From positions 3,224,001 through 3,288,000 of the forward strand of contig NZ_AP025483.1 of NCBI RefSeq assembly GCF_024347455.1: a stretch of 64,000 bases of DNA. The letters are read 5' to 3'. Positions 27,678 through 39,479 of this stretch are shown in pieces (the stretch's first letter is position 1; the number at the start of each line of letters is the position of its first letter). Position numbers and translations under genes: made by a program. Source of the stretch: Vibrio echinoideorum. Its GTDB lineage: Bacteria; Pseudomonadota; Gammaproteobacteria; Enterobacterales; Vibrionaceae. The notes under the pieces were generated by a model that was given only the letters and a program-made list of their open reading frames with translations, was not told the DNA's origin and searched no databases.

Positions 27678-28985
27678 TTATACTGTAGCAGTCTCTTTGG
27701 TAACGATAAAGTCACCTAAGAGCGCCCCTTCTCTTTTTTCAAGTTTAGACCAATCTATTTGTTGCATTCGGATATCTATCAACAAGTTACCATTTTCATC
27801 ATACTCTTCCTGTTGAATACATTTCATCTGGAAAAATAAACTACGAACACGGCCTTGATGTTTATGTGGAATACACAAACGGAATTGAACCATTTGACTT
27901 GCTAAACGCTCGGTTAAAGCTTCAAACAACAGTTCAATACCTACTCCTTCCATTGCAGAAACCCAAACAGCGCGTGGAGCGCCCTCTTCGTATCTTTCAA
28001 TTCGAGGTTTTTGGTCTTCCATGCAGTCAATTTTATTCATGACTACAAGGGTTGGCACTTCATGAGCATCGATTTCTTCTAATACATCATGAACAGCCTG
28101 AATATTCTCACGAAAGCGGTCATCACTGGCATCAACAACATGTAACAAAATGTCAGCTTCTTGCGTCTCTTGTAACGTTGCCTTAAATGCAGCGACCAAA
28201 TCGTGTGGTAGATGACGGATAAAACCTACGGTATCTGCGAGAATTGCAGGCCCTACATCTGCCAAATCAATCTTACGTAGTGTTGGGTCTAGGGTTGCAA
28301 ACAGTTGGTCTGCAGCATAAACACCCGCACTGGTAATGCGATTGAAAAGTGTTGATTTCCCTGCGTTGGTATAACCAACCAAAGAAATAGTTGGGATTTC
28401 AGCTCGATTTCGAGCACGTCGTCCTTGTTCACGTTGCTTAGCCACTTTCGCTAAACGACGCAGTATTGCCTTTATACGGTCACGCAACAAACGGCGATCG
28501 GTTTCCAGTTGAGTTTCACCTGGACCACGAAGACCAATACCACCTTTCTGCCTTTCAAGGTGAGTCCAACCACGAATCAGTCGAGTAGAGATATGACGAA
28601 GCTGAGCGAGCTCAACTTGTAGCTTACCTTCGTGAGTTCGTGCACGCTGTGCAAAGATATCTAAGATCAAACCCGTGCGATCAATCACACGACATTTACA
28701 CAACTGTTCGAGATTTCGCTCTTGGGCAGGAGAGAGAGAGTGGTTAAACACCACGATTTCAGCCCCAGTCAGCTGAACGGCTTGAGCGATTTCTTGGGCT
28801 TTACCTTCTCCAACGTAGTATTTAGGGAGCGGGGATTGGCGGCTACCAGTAATCACTTGTAGCGTTTCTACCCCTGCTGAGGAGACCAGCATTTCACATT
28901 CGCTTAGGTCTTCCCATTCTCCCTCTTGCGTGAAGTTGATATGAACAAGTACGGCTCGCTCGCCGGATTCATAACGGTCAAACAA
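27678..28985 (-). CDS. hflX: Ribosome-splitting GTPase HflX
   Basis: The 435-residue protein has an N-terminal nucleotide-binding HflX domain (GSRQSPLPKYYVGEGKAQE...FNHSLSPAQERNLE), a helical linker with GLRGPGETQLE, then a G domain. The G motifs are GYTNAGKST (G1), DTVGF (G3) and NKID (G4). It rescues stalled ribosomes by splitting subunits and antagonises HflKC in lysis control. It is downstream of hfq by 44 nt. Confidence 0.96.
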   Translation of the reverse strand: MFDRYESGERAVLVHINFTQEGEWEDLSECEMLVSSAGVETLQVITGSRQSPLPKYYVGEGKAQEIAQAVQLTGAEIVVFNHSLSPAQERNLEQLCKCRVIDRTGLILDIFAQRARTHEGKLQVELAQLRHISTRLIRGWTHLERQKGGIGLRGPGETQLETDRRLLRDRIKAILRRLAKVAKQREQGRRARNRAEIPTISLVGYTNAGKSTLFNRITSAGVYAADQLFATLDPTLRKIDLADVGPAILADTVGFIRHLPHDLVAAFKATLQETQEADILLHVVDASDDRFRENIQAVHDVLEEIDAHEVPTLVVMNKIDCMEDQKPRIERYEEGAPRAVWVSAMEGVGIELLFEALTERLASQMVQFRLCIPHKHQGRVRSLFFQMKCIQQEEYDENGNLLIDIRMQQIDWSKLEKREGALLGDFIVTKETATV

Positions 28986-29029
28986 GCAACCAACTCCTTA
29001 TTACAGCGTGTGCTGTATTTGTTGAACGA

Positions 29030-29326
<297 letters not shown>

Positions 29327-29382
29327 TTATTTAGCTAGCGGTGCACAAAAAGGTGCGGCCTTTGCCTCTGAGCTAAATGAAT

Positions 29383-29438
29383 AAAAAAACTCCGTTGTTA
29401 TTGAAAGGCTGTGATTTTTTAAAAGCCTCAATAACGGA
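29383..29438 (-). terminator. Intrinsic terminator between miaA and hfq
   Basis: On minus, TCCGTTATTGAGGCT pairs with AGCC-TCAATAACAACGGA (bulged stem), followed directly by T7. Read-through, attenuation or a separate hfq promoter in 29297-29382 is therefore needed to express hfq. Confidence 0.75.
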
Positions 29439-29489
29439 TCCTTTCCAGAGTATATTCACGCAAAAGCGATCACATTATACACAGCAATA

Positions 29490-30422
29490 CTAATCAGATG
29501 CTATTGCATCTGAAAGAGTTTCTAACGCTTGATCAATGTTTTCGCTATCTAACCAAGTTAAATCATCCCAACTGCGCAACCAGGTGATTTGTCGCTTGGC
29601 CAACTGACGAGTTGCACAGACACCACGGAAAACCGCTTCGTCCAAATCACAATTCCCGTCTAAATAATCCCACATCTGCCTATAACCGACGCATCGGATC
29701 GATGGTAGCTCCGGGTGAAGATCTTCTCTGGCGTGTAACGCCTTCATTTCCTCTTCAAAACCCGCCTCAATCATCTTCTCGAAACGCAGTTCAATACGGC
29801 GATGGAGTTCAGTCCTTTCCTTGGGAGCTATAGCAAATTGTTTTACACGAAATGGCAGGCTATCGCCTTTCGTTTGAGTTAGCTCAGTTAATGTTTTACC
29901 CGAAATTCGATAAACTTCCAATGCCCTTGAAAGCCTTTGTGGATCATTTGGGTGTATTCTTTCAGCGGATACGGGATCTATCTCTCTTAATTGATCATGC
30001 AGAGCCTGCCAACCTTGTTCGATAGATTCTGCTTCAATCTGCTGACGAATCTCTTTATCTGCCGCGGGTAGTGGCGATAAACCTTCCAGCAATGCCTTGT
30101 AGTACAGCATTGTGCCACCAACAAGTAGCGGGATTTTGCCTTCCGCTACAATCTTATTCATTTCATTGATCGCATCACGACGAAAATCTGCCGCAGAATA
30201 CGCTTCGCTTGGATCCAGAATATCAATCAAGCGATGAGGCGCGAGCGCGAGCTCTTCCGCGTCTGGTTTAGCGGTGCCAATATCCATGTCTTTGTAGATC
30301 AATGCCGAATCCACACTGATGATTTCTACTGGGTATTTCTGGCGTAAGCGGATAGCTAAATCTGTTTTTCCTGATGCCGTTGGGCCCATTAAAAACAACG
30401 CTAAAGGTAATTTTTCAGTCAT
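29490..30422 (-). CDS. miaA: tRNA dimethylallyltransferase MiaA
   Basis: The enzyme adds the dimethylallyl group to A37 of UNN-reading tRNAs, the precursor of ms2i6A. The 310-residue protein has the P-loop [15 protein letters not shown] at about 12-26, the substrate-loop [17 protein letters not shown] and [11 protein letters not shown]. The insertion domain contains [13 protein letters not shown]. It lies between mutL and hfq, the conserved order. Confidence 0.97.
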   Translation of the reverse strand: MTEKLPLALFLMGPTASGKTDLAIRLRQKYPVEIISVDSALIYKDMDIGTAKPDAEELALAPHRLIDILDPSEAYSAADFRRDAINEMNKIVAEGKIPLLVGGTMLYYKALLEGLSPLPAADKEIRQQIEAESIEQGWQALHDQLREIDPVSAERIHPNDPQRLSRALEVYRISGKTLTELTQTKGDSLPFRVKQFAIAPKERTELHRRIELRFEKMIEAGFEEEMKALHAREDLHPELPSIRCVGYRQMWDYLDGNCDLDEAVFRGVCATRQLAKRQITWLRSWDDLTWLDSENIDQALETLSDAIASD

Positions 30423-30518
30423 GATATTTTGTATTTGTTTCTCTGTTAGAGCGCTTTATAAAAAGGGCTTTGTGTCGCGACGTATTCAGCTAAAAAGACA
30501 AATGCCATCGCGAAAAAG

Positions 30519-32762
30519 TTAAACCGTAAACGCGGCTATGGTCGCTGAAAAGTCGATAGGATTGACAAACTCTGGATCATCTAATGGAAGTAGACCATGC
30601 CAAAGCTGTTCAAGTTCCCCAACTAGTTGAACCGCTTCAGATAAAGTGTAGTCGCTTTTTACTTGTGCCGTTTGAATCCCGATCCAGTTGACCAATGATG
30701 GCAACATATCGTTAAAAACAGTATCTGCGTGATTATCGACAATCTGAGCGTTTAATGAAGCCGCGTAAGATAACAGATCTGGGATCAAAATTTGTAAGTT
30801 TTGCTGCCTCAAAGGAGAAGGCACGCCCATCACCATTACCGCTTCACTGTTTCGCGCCTTAAGCTCAATCCCCAATAACGCCAGTGTTTGGCTCAACGCC
30901 TTAGCAACCTCGACAAGTTCACTGCCAAGCTTAATCGATAAAGGCACCAATAACGGTTGGCTTTTTAACGCCCCTTCTCGAGTATCAAGTTGGCCAATCA
31001 CACGTAGCAATTCCGCTTTGGCTAGAGACAGCAATACGCTGCCGTTTTTGTTTCCCATTACCAAATATTGGCGTTCCACTACCGAGACAGCTTTGCCTAA
31101 GTCCGTCACAGGTGCTCTTGGCTTTGAATGAACAGGATTCTGTTGAGCGGGCTTAGCTTCTATATTTTCTCTATTTTCTCTGGTTCCTACTGGTGCCACA
31201 TGCTCTTGAGGAGATGATGGAGCTACAACTTGATCATCAAAATCTGGCGTTTTCAGAAGCTCTTTGTAGGCTTTCACTTCTCGCTTAGAGGGTGCGGGGT
31301 CACCATGATGCTGATGTGGCTCTTTCTCTTTTTTAGGTTCAGGTCGAGACTCGATCCACTCTTGGCGAGGAGAACCCGTAAAACTGGTGTCGCGAGCCGA
31401 CGAGCCTTGATTCGATAACGAACCAAGCCTCGATGAAGAACCTCGGCTAGACGATGAACCTCGGTTGGCTGTTGAGCTATAGTGTTGTCCACCATCATTA
31501 ACGCCGTATTGAGGCTGATCATTCGCTTGTTCAGACTCAGCCTTTCTTGGGTATGAAGGCGTTTGATCAATAGCATGTCGCGCCCTTTCAGATGGAGGGC
31601 TTTGATCAAATGCTGGGTTTTGATCTGAATAAGCAGGGACAGCGCTTTCTTGCGTAGGGTAACTCGTCGCATCACTAGATTCAGGAATTGCATTATCTTG
31701 CTGATAATTCGTTGCTTCTGATTGATGAAACGCAGACTGCTTGATTGGTACCGCATTAATCTGTTTGCTTTGGGCGAGTCCATCACTCAATGCCTGATAA
31801 ATGAAATCATGCACAAGGCGAGCTTGGTGGAAACGCACTTCATGTTTTGCAGGGTGAACATTCACATCCACCTGATGCGGGTCTAATTCAATAAACAGTA
31901 CATAAGTTGCGAATTGGTCTGGACGTAGGCTGGTTTCGTAGCTTTGTCTGATCGCGTGATTGATCAATTTATCGCGCATCATACGACCATTTACATAGCA
32001 GTATTGCAGATCGCTTTGTTGCCTTGCCCCTTCTGGCGTGGTGATCCAGCCATGAAGTTTCAAACCTTGATGCTCCAGCTCAATCTTAAGCATATGGCGA
32101 ACAAAGGCATTACCACACACCGCTGCGATACGCTTTTCAGCTTGAACGTCTGTTTTAGCCGCGCGGTACTGACGAATCATCTTGCCGTTGTGACGAAGAT
32201 TAATCGTCACATCAAAGCGGCTTAACGCAATTCGCTTAAGCAATTCATCGATGTGCGTAAATTCGGTTTTCTCGGTGCGTAAGAACTTACGTCTTGCTGG
32301 TGTGTTGAAGAACAGATCCAATACCTCTACCGAGGTGCCAATTGGATGCGCGGCAGGCTGCAGTTTCACCTGCATATCACGACCTTCACTGTGCGCTGCC
32401 CAAGCTTGATCTTGAGTGGCAGGACGAGAGGTCATGGTTAAACGCGCGACTGAGCTGATACTCGCCAACGCCTCACCACGGAAACCAAGGCTGACGATCG
32501 CCTCAAGGTCATCCAGTGTATGAATCTTAGAGGTCGCATGACGGCTTAATGCCAAAGCAAGTTCATCTTTAACGATGCCCTTACCGTTGTCACGAACACG
32601 AATCATCTTGGCGCCACCTTTCTCGATATCGATATCGATACGTGTGGCACCTGAATCCAAACTGTTCTCAACCAACTCTTTCACAACAGAAGCGGGTCTT
32701 TCTACCACTTCACCTGCTGCGATTTGGTTCGCTAACCGAGCTGGCAGTATTTTGATCGTCAT
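30519..32762 (-). CDS. mutL: DNA mismatch repair protein MutL
   Basis: The 747-residue ATPase links MutS recognition to MutH nicking. The N-terminal GHKL ATPase has the conserved [20 protein letters not shown] and RDNGKGI, and the [10 protein letters not shown] loop. A linker from about residue 340 to 550 is unusually long and rich in Ser, Gln, Pro and Arg. The C-terminal dimerisation domain has no DQHA(X)2E(X)4E endonuclease motif, as expected for a MutH-using species. It is about 130 residues longer than E. coli MutL because of the linker. Confidence 0.96.
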   Translation of the reverse strand: MTIKILPARLANQIAAGEVVERPASVVKELVENSLDSGATRIDIDIEKGGAKMIRVRDNGKGIVKDELALALSRHATSKIHTLDDLEAIVSLGFRGEALASISSVARLTMTSRPATQDQAWAAHSEGRDMQVKLQPAAHPIGTSVEVLDLFFNTPARRKFLRTEKTEFTHIDELLKRIALSRFDVTINLRHNGKMIRQYRAAKTDVQAEKRIAAVCGNAFVRHMLKIELEHQGLKLHGWITTPEGARQQSDLQYCYVNGRMMRDKLINHAIRQSYETSLRPDQFATYVLFIELDPHQVDVNVHPAKHEVRFHQARLVHDFIYQALSDGLAQSKQINAVPIKQSAFHQSEATNYQQDNAIPESSDATSYPTQESAVPAYSDQNPAFDQSPPSERARHAIDQTPSYPRKAESEQANDQPQYGVNDGGQHYSSTANRGSSSSRGSSSRLGSLSNQGSSARDTSFTGSPRQEWIESRPEPKKEKEPHQHHGDPAPSKREVKAYKELLKTPDFDDQVVAPSSPQEHVAPVGTRENRENIEAKPAQQNPVHSKPRAPVTDLGKAVSVVERQYLVMGNKNGSVLLSLAKAELLRVIGQLDTREGALKSQPLLVPLSIKLGSELVEVAKALSQTLALLGIELKARNSEAVMVMGVPSPLRQQNLQILIPDLLSYAASLNAQIVDNHADTVFNDMLPSLVNWIGIQTAQVKSDYTLSEAVQLVGELEQLWHGLLPLDDPEFVNPIDFSATIAAFTV

Positions 32763-32813
32763 ATGTATAGTTACCTTACTGCCATTAATGGAAACATGTC
32801 TTCGTTAAAAAGA

Positions 32814-34523
32814 TTACTTGTGCGGAATAATCAACACCTGCCCGACAGCTAGGCCATCAGATCGTAGATTATTTGCTTTACGGATAGAATCAACGCTCAC
32901 ACCGTACTTAGAGGCAATCTTCCCAAGATAATCACCTCTTGCGACTTTGTGCTTTCGCAAAGGCAATGCTTTGACATCGTGGGTGACTCGGAGCTTCTGC
33001 CCGACTCTAAGCGTATCACTGCGTAGATTATTCTCTCGTTTAATCGCAGCAACCGTAACATCGTATTTTTTAGCGATGCCTCCAAGGTACTCACCTGACT
33101 TAACCACATGCGTCACCGTTTTACGGTTTGTTGTGGTCGAGGTTTGCGAACCTGAACTTGGAACCTTCAAAGTTTGACCTATTGCTAAGCTCGTCGACTT
33201 CAAGCCATTTAACTTCACTAGCGCTTGTGTAGATGTCCCATACTTCTTAGCAATCACAGACAACGATTCACCACGCTTCACTTTATGCTGACCAGTAGAG
33301 TTAGACGGCACTGTCGCGTTTGAAAGAATAATCCCTTCTGGTGGGTTCGCTTTCAAATACTTAACAACCGCTTTAGTCACAGCACGAGCAAGCTTATCTT
33401 GATGCGAACGTTGGAAAAGAAGCTTTTCTTCAGTCGGGTTCGAGATAAAGCCAGTCTCTACTAATACCGATGGAATCTGTGGTGAACGTAATACGGCCAA
33501 ACTGGTATTGATTGGTTTACTGTTATGAAGCTTAGCAACCTTACCCATCTCAGACAGAATCGTTGTTGCCAGTTTATAGCCCTCTTTTTGAGAGTGGCTA
33601 AACTGCAGATCAAGCAGCGTTTGGTTTACGTTCTTATCATCAGTATTGCCAGTGAAAGCCGCACCGCTACCACCCAGCAATTCTGATTGTTTCTCTTTAT
33701 TCTCAATCCAGCGAGAAATCTCAGTATTCGCTCGTCGAGTATTCAACACAAATACCGAACCACCTCTTGGTTGAGGCGTTGTAAAGGCATCGGCGTGAAT
33801 AGAAATAAACAAGTGCGCCTCATTTTCACGAGCGATCGCAACACGTCGGTTAAGGTTTACAAAGTAGTCTGCATTACGCGTTAAGCGTGTCTTGATACCC
33901 GGAACGGCATTCAACTGTGCAGCAAGCTTGCGAGAGATACTCAGCGTCGCATTCTTCTCATATTTACGAGAAGGACCAATCGAGCCTGGGTCTTCACCAC
34001 CATGGCCAGGATCAATCACAATAAGAACATCTCGCTGGCGCTTCACTTGGTTAATGTTCTTACTTACCGTTGGCTTGCTCGGCGTCGATGTTCCTTTGCT
34101 TGCCGCACCATGAGGGAAGTCAATCACCAGACGATGACCGTACTGACCTCCCGGTGTTGGGTTGAGTTTAAACAAATCGGCTTTAGAGGATTTCTTTAAC
34201 TCGAAAACTAAGCGAAAAGTATTTTTGTCCGGTGGAGAGCTCTTACGAACTTTCGTCAGAACAGGGCTATCCTTCACCACAACAGGTAACTGGGTCGCAA
34301 GGCCGGTATGTTTCAAATCGACAACTAAGCGACTCGGGCTACTCAAAGTGAAATAGCTAAAGTCGGCTTCGGATTTAAGATCGATAACCACACGAGTTTC
34401 TTCAGGTGAAGGCCAAACCCTCAACCCTTTCAGTGAGTTCGCAGAAACAAGTGAAGAAAACAATAAAGAGAAAACAGTAGCTACCATTGCTACTGTTGAA
34501 AAAAGGCGTCTAGAAATCAACAT
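32814..34523 (-). CDS. amiB: N-acetylmuramoyl-L-alanine amidase AmiB with three C-terminal LysM repeats
   Basis: The 569-residue periplasmic zinc amidase cleaves septal peptidoglycan. It begins with a signal peptide (about 1-28). An AMIN domain (about 30-125) comes next. The Amidase_3 domain has [12 protein letters not shown] (zinc His) at about 168-180 and a later [11 protein letters not shown]. Three LysM repeats follow (about 415-457, 470-511 and 524-567), each with the GDYLG/GESLS turn and GQ-x-L strands. E. coli AmiB lacks LysM. It overlaps tsaE by 7 nt. Confidence 0.94.
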   Translation of the reverse strand: MLISRRLFSTVAMVATVFSLLFSSLVSANSLKGLRVWPSPEETRVVIDLKSEADFSYFTLSSPSRLVVDLKHTGLATQLPVVVKDSPVLTKVRKSSPPDKNTFRLVFELKKSSKADLFKLNPTPGGQYGHRLVIDFPHGAASKGTSTPSKPTVSKNINQVKRQRDVLIVIDPGHGGEDPGSIGPSRKYEKNATLSISRKLAAQLNAVPGIKTRLTRNADYFVNLNRRVAIARENEAHLFISIHADAFTTPQPRGGSVFVLNTRRANTEISRWIENKEKQSELLGGSGAAFTGNTDDKNVNQTLLDLQFSHSQKEGYKLATTILSEMGKVAKLHNSKPINTSLAVLRSPQIPSVLVETGFISNPTEEKLLFQRSHQDKLARAVTKAVVKYLKANPPEGIILSNATVPSNSTGQHKVKRGESLSVIAKKYGTSTQALVKLNGLKSTSLAIGQTLKVPSSGSQTSTTTNRKTVTHVVKSGEYLGGIAKKYDVTVAAIKRENNLRSDTLRVGQKLRVTHDVKALPLRKHKVARGDYLGKIASKYGVSVDSIRKANNLRSDGLAVGQVLIIPHK

Positions 34524-34981
34524 AACTCCAACTGACTGAGTAAGCGCTGTCCGTATTCACTATTAGCGGTTAAAGAAACAATACGGTGATCGTCTTGGTA
34601 ACGAATATCAATGTCCAAATCCGCTTCTGGTAGCATCCCATAACCTTTTTCAGGCCATTCAACCAAACAGATAGCGTCCGGAGTAAAGTAATCACGAATT
34701 CCCATGAACTCTAACTCTTCAGGGTCGGCTAGGCGATAAAGATCAAAGTGATACACCTGCCAATCTGCAAGTTGATAAGGTTCAACTAGAGTATACGTTG
34801 GGCTCTTTACATTTCCTTGATGGCCAAGTGCTTTTACAAAGCCACGACTGAACGTCGTTTTGCCTGCGCCAAGATCACCATGCAGATAAATAGTCGTCTG
34901 CTGTGAGCAAAGATTAGAAAGCTCCGTTCCTAATTGAATCGTTGCTTGTTCATCTTTCAAAGTAAATTGTTTCGTGCTCAT
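34517..34981 (-). CDS. tsaE: tRNA threonylcarbamoyladenosine biosynthesis ATPase TsaE
   Basis: The start ATG 34981 gives [12 protein letters not shown] and a 154-residue protein of normal length; the longer upstream frame adds a Cys/Tyr-rich leader without RBS. The P-loop is [14 protein letters not shown]. Later motifs are SPTYTLV, HFDLYRL and VEWPEKG, the TsaE triad. With TsaB and TsaD it makes t6A37 in ANN-decoding tRNAs. It heads the tsaE-amiB-mutL group; nnrE, found upstream in E. coli, is absent. Confidence 0.95.
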   Translation of the reverse strand: MSTKQFTLKDEQATIQLGTELSNLCSQQTTIYLHGDLGAGKTTFSRGFVKALGHQGNVKSPTYTLVEPYQLADWQVYHFDLYRLADPEELEFMGIRDYFTPDAICLVEWPEKGYGMLPEADLDIDIRYQDDHRIVSLTANSEYGQRLLSQLELC

Positions 34982-35228
34982 GAATACGTTCTCTAAAAAT
35001 CGATCGTTGACTATATAAAAATCAAAAGAACAAGAATAGTAAACCGTGATGCTTTTGGGAGACAAGCACTCAAGTGTAAGTTCTATGAAAAATACTGCTC
35101 AAAACACGTCTGTTCTGGTCAATACCACTAAGATCCGTTAAGATCCGCCCCCATTTTTGCCGAACCTAATTTTAATTAGCCTTATCTCTAATTGTAAAAC
35201 AGAGAAAATAAGAATTAAGAATGAAGCC

Positions 35229-36371
35229 ATGAATCTAGACCATCTTGCTGAAAAAATTAAAATCTGGGGAAAAGAGCTAGGCTTTCAAAAAGTTGGCATC
35301 TGTGATGTCGATTTAAGTGAACACGAAGCCCCTCTTCAAACATGGCTAGATGCTGGCAATCACGGCGAAATGGATTGGATGGCACGACATGGCATGATGC
35401 GAGCTCGCCCTAATGAGCTTCATCCTGGTACCATTCGAGTGATCAGCGCCCGAATGAACTACCTACCACCAGAAGCTCAGTTTGCCTCTAACCTAAGCGA
35501 TACCACTCAAGGCTATATCAGCCGTTATTCTTTAGGCCGCGATTATCACAAATTGTTCCGTAACCAGTTGAAAAAGCTGGGACAAAGAATTGAGAAAGAA
35601 GTCGAAGGTTTAGACTCGCGTCCTTTCGTGGATTCAGCGCCTATTTTAGAAAGACCGCTTGCTCAAAAAGCAGGGCTTGGATGGACAGGAAAACATTCGC
35701 TAATTTTAGATAAAGACGCGGGGTCTTGGTTCTTCCTAGGAGAACTGCTCGTTAACATCCCTCTCCCAGTAGATACGCCAAGTATCGATGAGTGCGGGAA
35801 ATGTACCGCATGTATCACTTCTTGCCCAACGGGTGCCATTATTGCTGATGGCGTAGTGGATGCTCGCAAGTGTATCTCTTACCTCACCATTGAATACGAT
35901 GGCGTCATACCTGAAGAGTATAGAGACGCAATTGGTAACCGTATCTACGGTTGTGATGACTGCCAGTTAGTTTGCCCGTGGAATCGCCATGCCGAACTCA
36001 CAGAGCAAAAAGACTTTCATCGCAGAGAAGATTTTCAAGAAGCCGATCTGGTTTCACTTTCAAGTTGGGACGAAGCAACCTTCCTGAAGAAAATGGAAGG
36101 CTCAGCAATAAGACGCATCGGCCACACCCAGTGGTTGCGCAATATCTTTGTTGCTATGGGCAATGCGCCATTTCAACAACGTATTGTTGAAACACTGGAA
36201 TCTCATCAAGGCAAAAACGACATGTTGGATGTGCATATTGAGTGGGCTTTGGAAAAACAACTACAGCAGTTGCCGAATGCCAGTAGCATCCAAGAAGGCA
36301 AGAATAAAGTCTCCACCAAAAAGCACAGACTTATCCGTATCGTGGAAAAAGGACTACCGAGAGACGCCTAG
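35229..36371 (+). CDS. queG: Epoxyqueuosine reductase QueG
   Basis: The start ATG 35229 gives MNLDHLAEKI (380 aa); the longer frame lacks an RBS. The enzyme uses cobalamin and two 4Fe-4S clusters to complete queuosine in tRNA. Cluster motifs are CGKCTACITSCPTGA and, after the linker, CDDCQLVCPWN. An N-terminal domain contains the substrate region and FVDSAPILERPLA. A C-terminal HEAT-like region ends the protein. It diverges from tsaE. Confidence 0.96.
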   Translation: MNLDHLAEKIKIWGKELGFQKVGICDVDLSEHEAPLQTWLDAGNHGEMDWMARHGMMRARPNELHPGTIRVISARMNYLPPEAQFASNLSDTTQGYISRYSLGRDYHKLFRNQLKKLGQRIEKEVEGLDSRPFVDSAPILERPLAQKAGLGWTGKHSLILDKDAGSWFFLGELLVNIPLPVDTPSIDECGKCTACITSCPTGAIIADGVVDARKCISYLTIEYDGVIPEEYRDAIGNRIYGCDDCQLVCPWNRHAELTEQKDFHRREDFQEADLVSLSSWDEATFLKKMEGSAIRRIGHTQWLRNIFVAMGNAPFQQRIVETLESHQGKNDMLDVHIEWALEKQLQQLPNASSIQEGKNKVSTKKHRLIRIVEKGLPRDA

Positions 36372-37003
36372 CCTTTAGGTACCAACGATTGGCGGACTAA
36401 CGGACACCAACAGTCCAAGATTTAAGACAACTCGTTGCACATAATTTTAGAACAATGTTTGACCTTGTTCTCAATTTTAACAATGTGGAAAAAATTCAGA
36501 TCTCTCGTAAACTTCCGACACCCTCACAAAGTTAAACACAGTAGCGATAAATGATTAAGATCAAAAAACAATAAGTTAACGATCTTTTGTCAAATTCAAG
36601 ATGAGTAGTCAACTTGATAAAAAACAACAAGTTACGATCGCCTCAATTCAGCTAATATATTGAAAACAAGAAAGATCTTTTAGAGATATGTAAAGAATTA
36701 AGCCTGAAATAACTTTATCAACCAAGTTATCCACATCCGACTTATTGTGGATAAGTCTGTTTATAGATGTGAAAAACCTCAAGTATCTGCTTCAGAGACC
36801 TGATGTTTACTAGCATTCCAGTTGCTAAGAAAAATTTAAGACAAAAAAATATCCACCATGATGGAGGATTATTTGCTTTTTGGGGGGATTATGCTTCGCA
36901 GCATTAAAGAAAGAGCGTGACCTTTAAGGTCGCCTTTAAACTCTGTGATCTAAAGAAAAACACGGTGGTTTAAAGAATCTTAATAGCTTTTTAAGAAGAA
37001 AGC
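36372..37003. promoter_or_regulatory. datA-like AT-rich region with paired DnaA boxes
   Basis: The region carries no gene. Two perfect DnaA boxes face each other: TTATCCACA at 36727-36735 and TGTGGATAA at 36746-36754, with a 10-nt spacer. Two more match the TTWTNCACA consensus in reverse (36484-36492, TGTGGAAAA; 36768-36776, TGTGAAAAA), and 36532-36540 has one mismatch. TATCAA (36716) and TTGATA (36614) are IHF-like cores, and several GATC sites occur. It lies between queG and the Gly-tRNA array, where I recall E. coli having datA, its DnaA-titrating and DnaA-ATP-hydrolysing site. A regulatory role is inferred from both facts. Confidence 0.6.
36843..36869 (-). terminator. Terminator of the tRNA array
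   Basis: ATCC-CCA and TGG-GGAT form a stem with one T-T mismatch (36851-36869), followed on minus by T7. It ends the long tRNA transcript before the DnaA-box region. Confidence 0.75.
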
Positions 37004-37079
37004 TGGAGCGATACATCGGGTTCGAACCGATGACCTCAACCTTGGCAAGGTTGCGCTCTACCAACTGAGCTAGTATCGC
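37004..37079 (-). tRNA. tRNA-Gly(GCC), copy 1 (promoter-distal)
   Basis: The 76-nt gene encodes CCA. The anticodon arm is CAACC-TTGCCAA-GGTTG and the T arm has GGTTCGAACCC. The acceptor is GCGATAC/GTATCGC. The D loop has AGTTGG, shared only with the promoter-proximal copy. Confidence 0.97.
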
Positions 37080-37156
37080 ATTAGTTAACCGTTAATCCTG
37101 TCTGCTAAGAAGCTAAGTGCTTACTGCAAGGCAGTGACCAACGTGTAACTGTAATG

Positions 37157-37233
<77 letters not shown>

Positions 37234-37293
37234 TCCGGATGCATTGTTTAAGACAATGAGTCTATTTCCCAACATCAATCCTAAGAAAGAAAT

Positions 37294-37369
37294 TGGAGCG
37301 ATACATCGGGTTCGAACCGATGACCTCAACCTTGGCAAGGTTGCGCTCTACCAGCTGAGCTAGTATCGC
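37294..37369 (-). tRNA. tRNA-Gly(GCC), copy 2
   Basis: The same gene as copy 1 except AGCTGG in the D loop. Confidence 0.97.
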
Positions 37370-37465
37370 TTAGTTAACCGTTAAACTTGTCTGCTAGAAG
37401 CTAGGTTATTACGACAATAAACTAGGTTCTTACTGCAAAGAAGCTATCAACGTTTAGCTGTAATG

Positions 37466-37542
<77 letters not shown>

Positions 37543-37602
37543 TCCGGATGCATTGTTTAAGTCAATGAGTCTATTTCCCAACATCAATCCTAAGAAAGAA
37601 AT

Positions 37603-37678
37603 TGGAGCGATACATCGGGTTCGAACCGATGACCTCAACCTTGGCAAGGTTGCGCTCTACCAGCTGAGCTAGTATCGC
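37603..37678 (-). tRNA. tRNA-Gly(GCC), copy 3
   Basis: AGCTGG form of the D loop; otherwise identical to the other copies. Confidence 0.97.
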
Positions 37679-37754
37679 TTAGTTAACCGTTAATCCTGTC
37701 TGCTAAGAAGCTAAGTGCTTACTGCAAGGCAGTGACCAACGTGTAACTGTAATG

Positions 37755-37831
<77 letters not shown>

Positions 37832-37891
37832 TCCGGATGCATTGTTTAAGACAATGAGTCTATTTCCCAACATCAATCCTAAGAAAGAAAT

Positions 37892-37967
37892 TGGAGCGAT
37901 ACATCGGGTTCGAACCGATGACCTCAACCTTGGCAAGGTTGCGCTCTACCAGCTGAGCTAGTATCGC
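37892..37967 (-). tRNA. tRNA-Gly(GCC), copy 4
   Basis: AGCTGG form; identical body. Confidence 0.97.
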
Positions 37968-38042
37968 TTAGTTAACCGTTAAACTTGTCTGCTAGAAACT
38001 AAGTTCTTACTGCAAAGAAGCTATCAACGTTTAGCTGTAATG

Positions 38043-38119
<77 letters not shown>

Positions 38120-38179
38120 TCCGGATGCATTGTTTAAGTCAATGAGTCTATTTCCCAACATCAATCCTAAGAAAGAAAT

Positions 38180-38255
38180 TGGAGCGATACATCGGGTTCG
38201 AACCGATGACCTCAACCTTGGCAAGGTTGCGCTCTACCAGCTGAGCTAGTATCGC
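38180..38255 (-). tRNA. tRNA-Gly(GCC), copy 5
   Basis: AGCTGG form; identical body. Confidence 0.97.
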
Positions 38256-38330
38256 TTAGTTAACCGTTAAACTTGTCTGCTAGAAGCTAAGTGCTTACTG
38301 CAAAGAAGCTATCAACGTTTAGCTGTAATG

Positions 38331-38407
<77 letters not shown>

Positions 38408-38467
38408 TCCGGATGCATTGTTTAAGTCAATGAGTCTATTTCCCAACATCAATCCTAAGAAAGAAAT

Positions 38468-38543
38468 TGGAGCGATACATCGGGTTCGAACCGATGACCT
38501 CAACCTTGGCAAGGTTGCGCTCTACCAGCTGAGCTAGTATCGC
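38468..38543 (-). tRNA. tRNA-Gly(GCC), copy 6
   Basis: AGCTGG form; identical body. Confidence 0.97.
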
Positions 38544-38618
38544 TTAGTTAACCGTTAAACTTGTCTGCTAGAAACTAAGTTCTTACTGCAAAGAAGCTAT
38601 CAACGTTTAGCTGTAATG

Positions 38619-38695
<77 letters not shown>

Positions 38696-38755
38696 TCCGG
38701 ATGCATTGTTTAAGTCAATGAGTCTATTTCCCAACATCAATCCTAAGAAAGAAAT

Positions 38756-38831
38756 TGGAGCGATACATCGGGTTCGAACCGATGACCTCAACCTTGGCAA
38801 GGTTGCGCTCTACCAGCTGAGCTAGTATCGC
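38756..38831 (-). tRNA. tRNA-Gly(GCC), copy 7
   Basis: AGCTGG form; identical body. Confidence 0.97.
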
Positions 38832-38906
38832 TTAGTTAACCGTTAAACTTGTCTGCTAGAAACTAAGTTCTTACTGCAAAGAAGCTATCAACGTTTAGCT
38901 GTAATG

Positions 38907-38983
<77 letters not shown>

Positions 38984-39043
38984 TCCGGATGCATTGTTTA
39001 AGACAATGAGTCTATTTCCCAACATCAATCCTAAGAAAGAAAT

Positions 39044-39119
39044 TGGAGCGATACATCGGGTTCGAACCGATGACCTCAACCTTGGCAAGGTTGCGCTCTA
39101 CCAGCTGAGCTAGTATCGC
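39044..39119 (-). tRNA. tRNA-Gly(GCC), copy 8
   Basis: AGCTGG form; identical body. Followed by the same long type B spacer as copy 2. Confidence 0.97.
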
Positions 39120-39215
39120 TTAGTTAACCGTTAAACTTGTCTGCTAGAAGCTAGGTTATTACGACAATAAACTAGGTTCTTACTGCAAAGAAGCTATCAA
39201 CGTTTAGCTGTAATG

Positions 39216-39292
<77 letters not shown>

Positions 39293-39369
39293 TCCGGATG
39301 TTTCTTTTTTACGTCATAAACGCTTAAGTCAATGACTCTATTTCCCAACATCAATCCTAAGAAAGAAAT

Positions 39370-39445
39370 TGGAGCGATACATCGGGTTCGAACCGATGAC
39401 CTCAACCTTGGCAAGGTTGCGCTCTACCAACTGAGCTAGTATCGC
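39370..39445 (-). tRNA. tRNA-Gly(GCC), copy 9 (promoter-proximal)
   Basis: First gene of the transcript. The D loop is AGTTGG as in copy 1, so the two terminal copies share a variant that the seven internal copies lack. Confidence 0.97.
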
Positions 39446-39479
39446 AATCTGAAACGTCTTTCGTCGTTCAGGGCTGCGA

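Noticed and set aside
31274..31786. 170-codon alternative frame within mutL
   Set aside because: A frame-shifted reading of the low-complexity MutL linker.
36372..36842. Chromosomal replication origin
   Set aside because: DnaA boxes and GATC sites suggest it at first, but the neighbours (queG, Gly tRNAs, orn) are not origin genes such as mnmG, mioC or dnaA, and no clear 13-mer unwinding array is seen. A datA-type site fits better.
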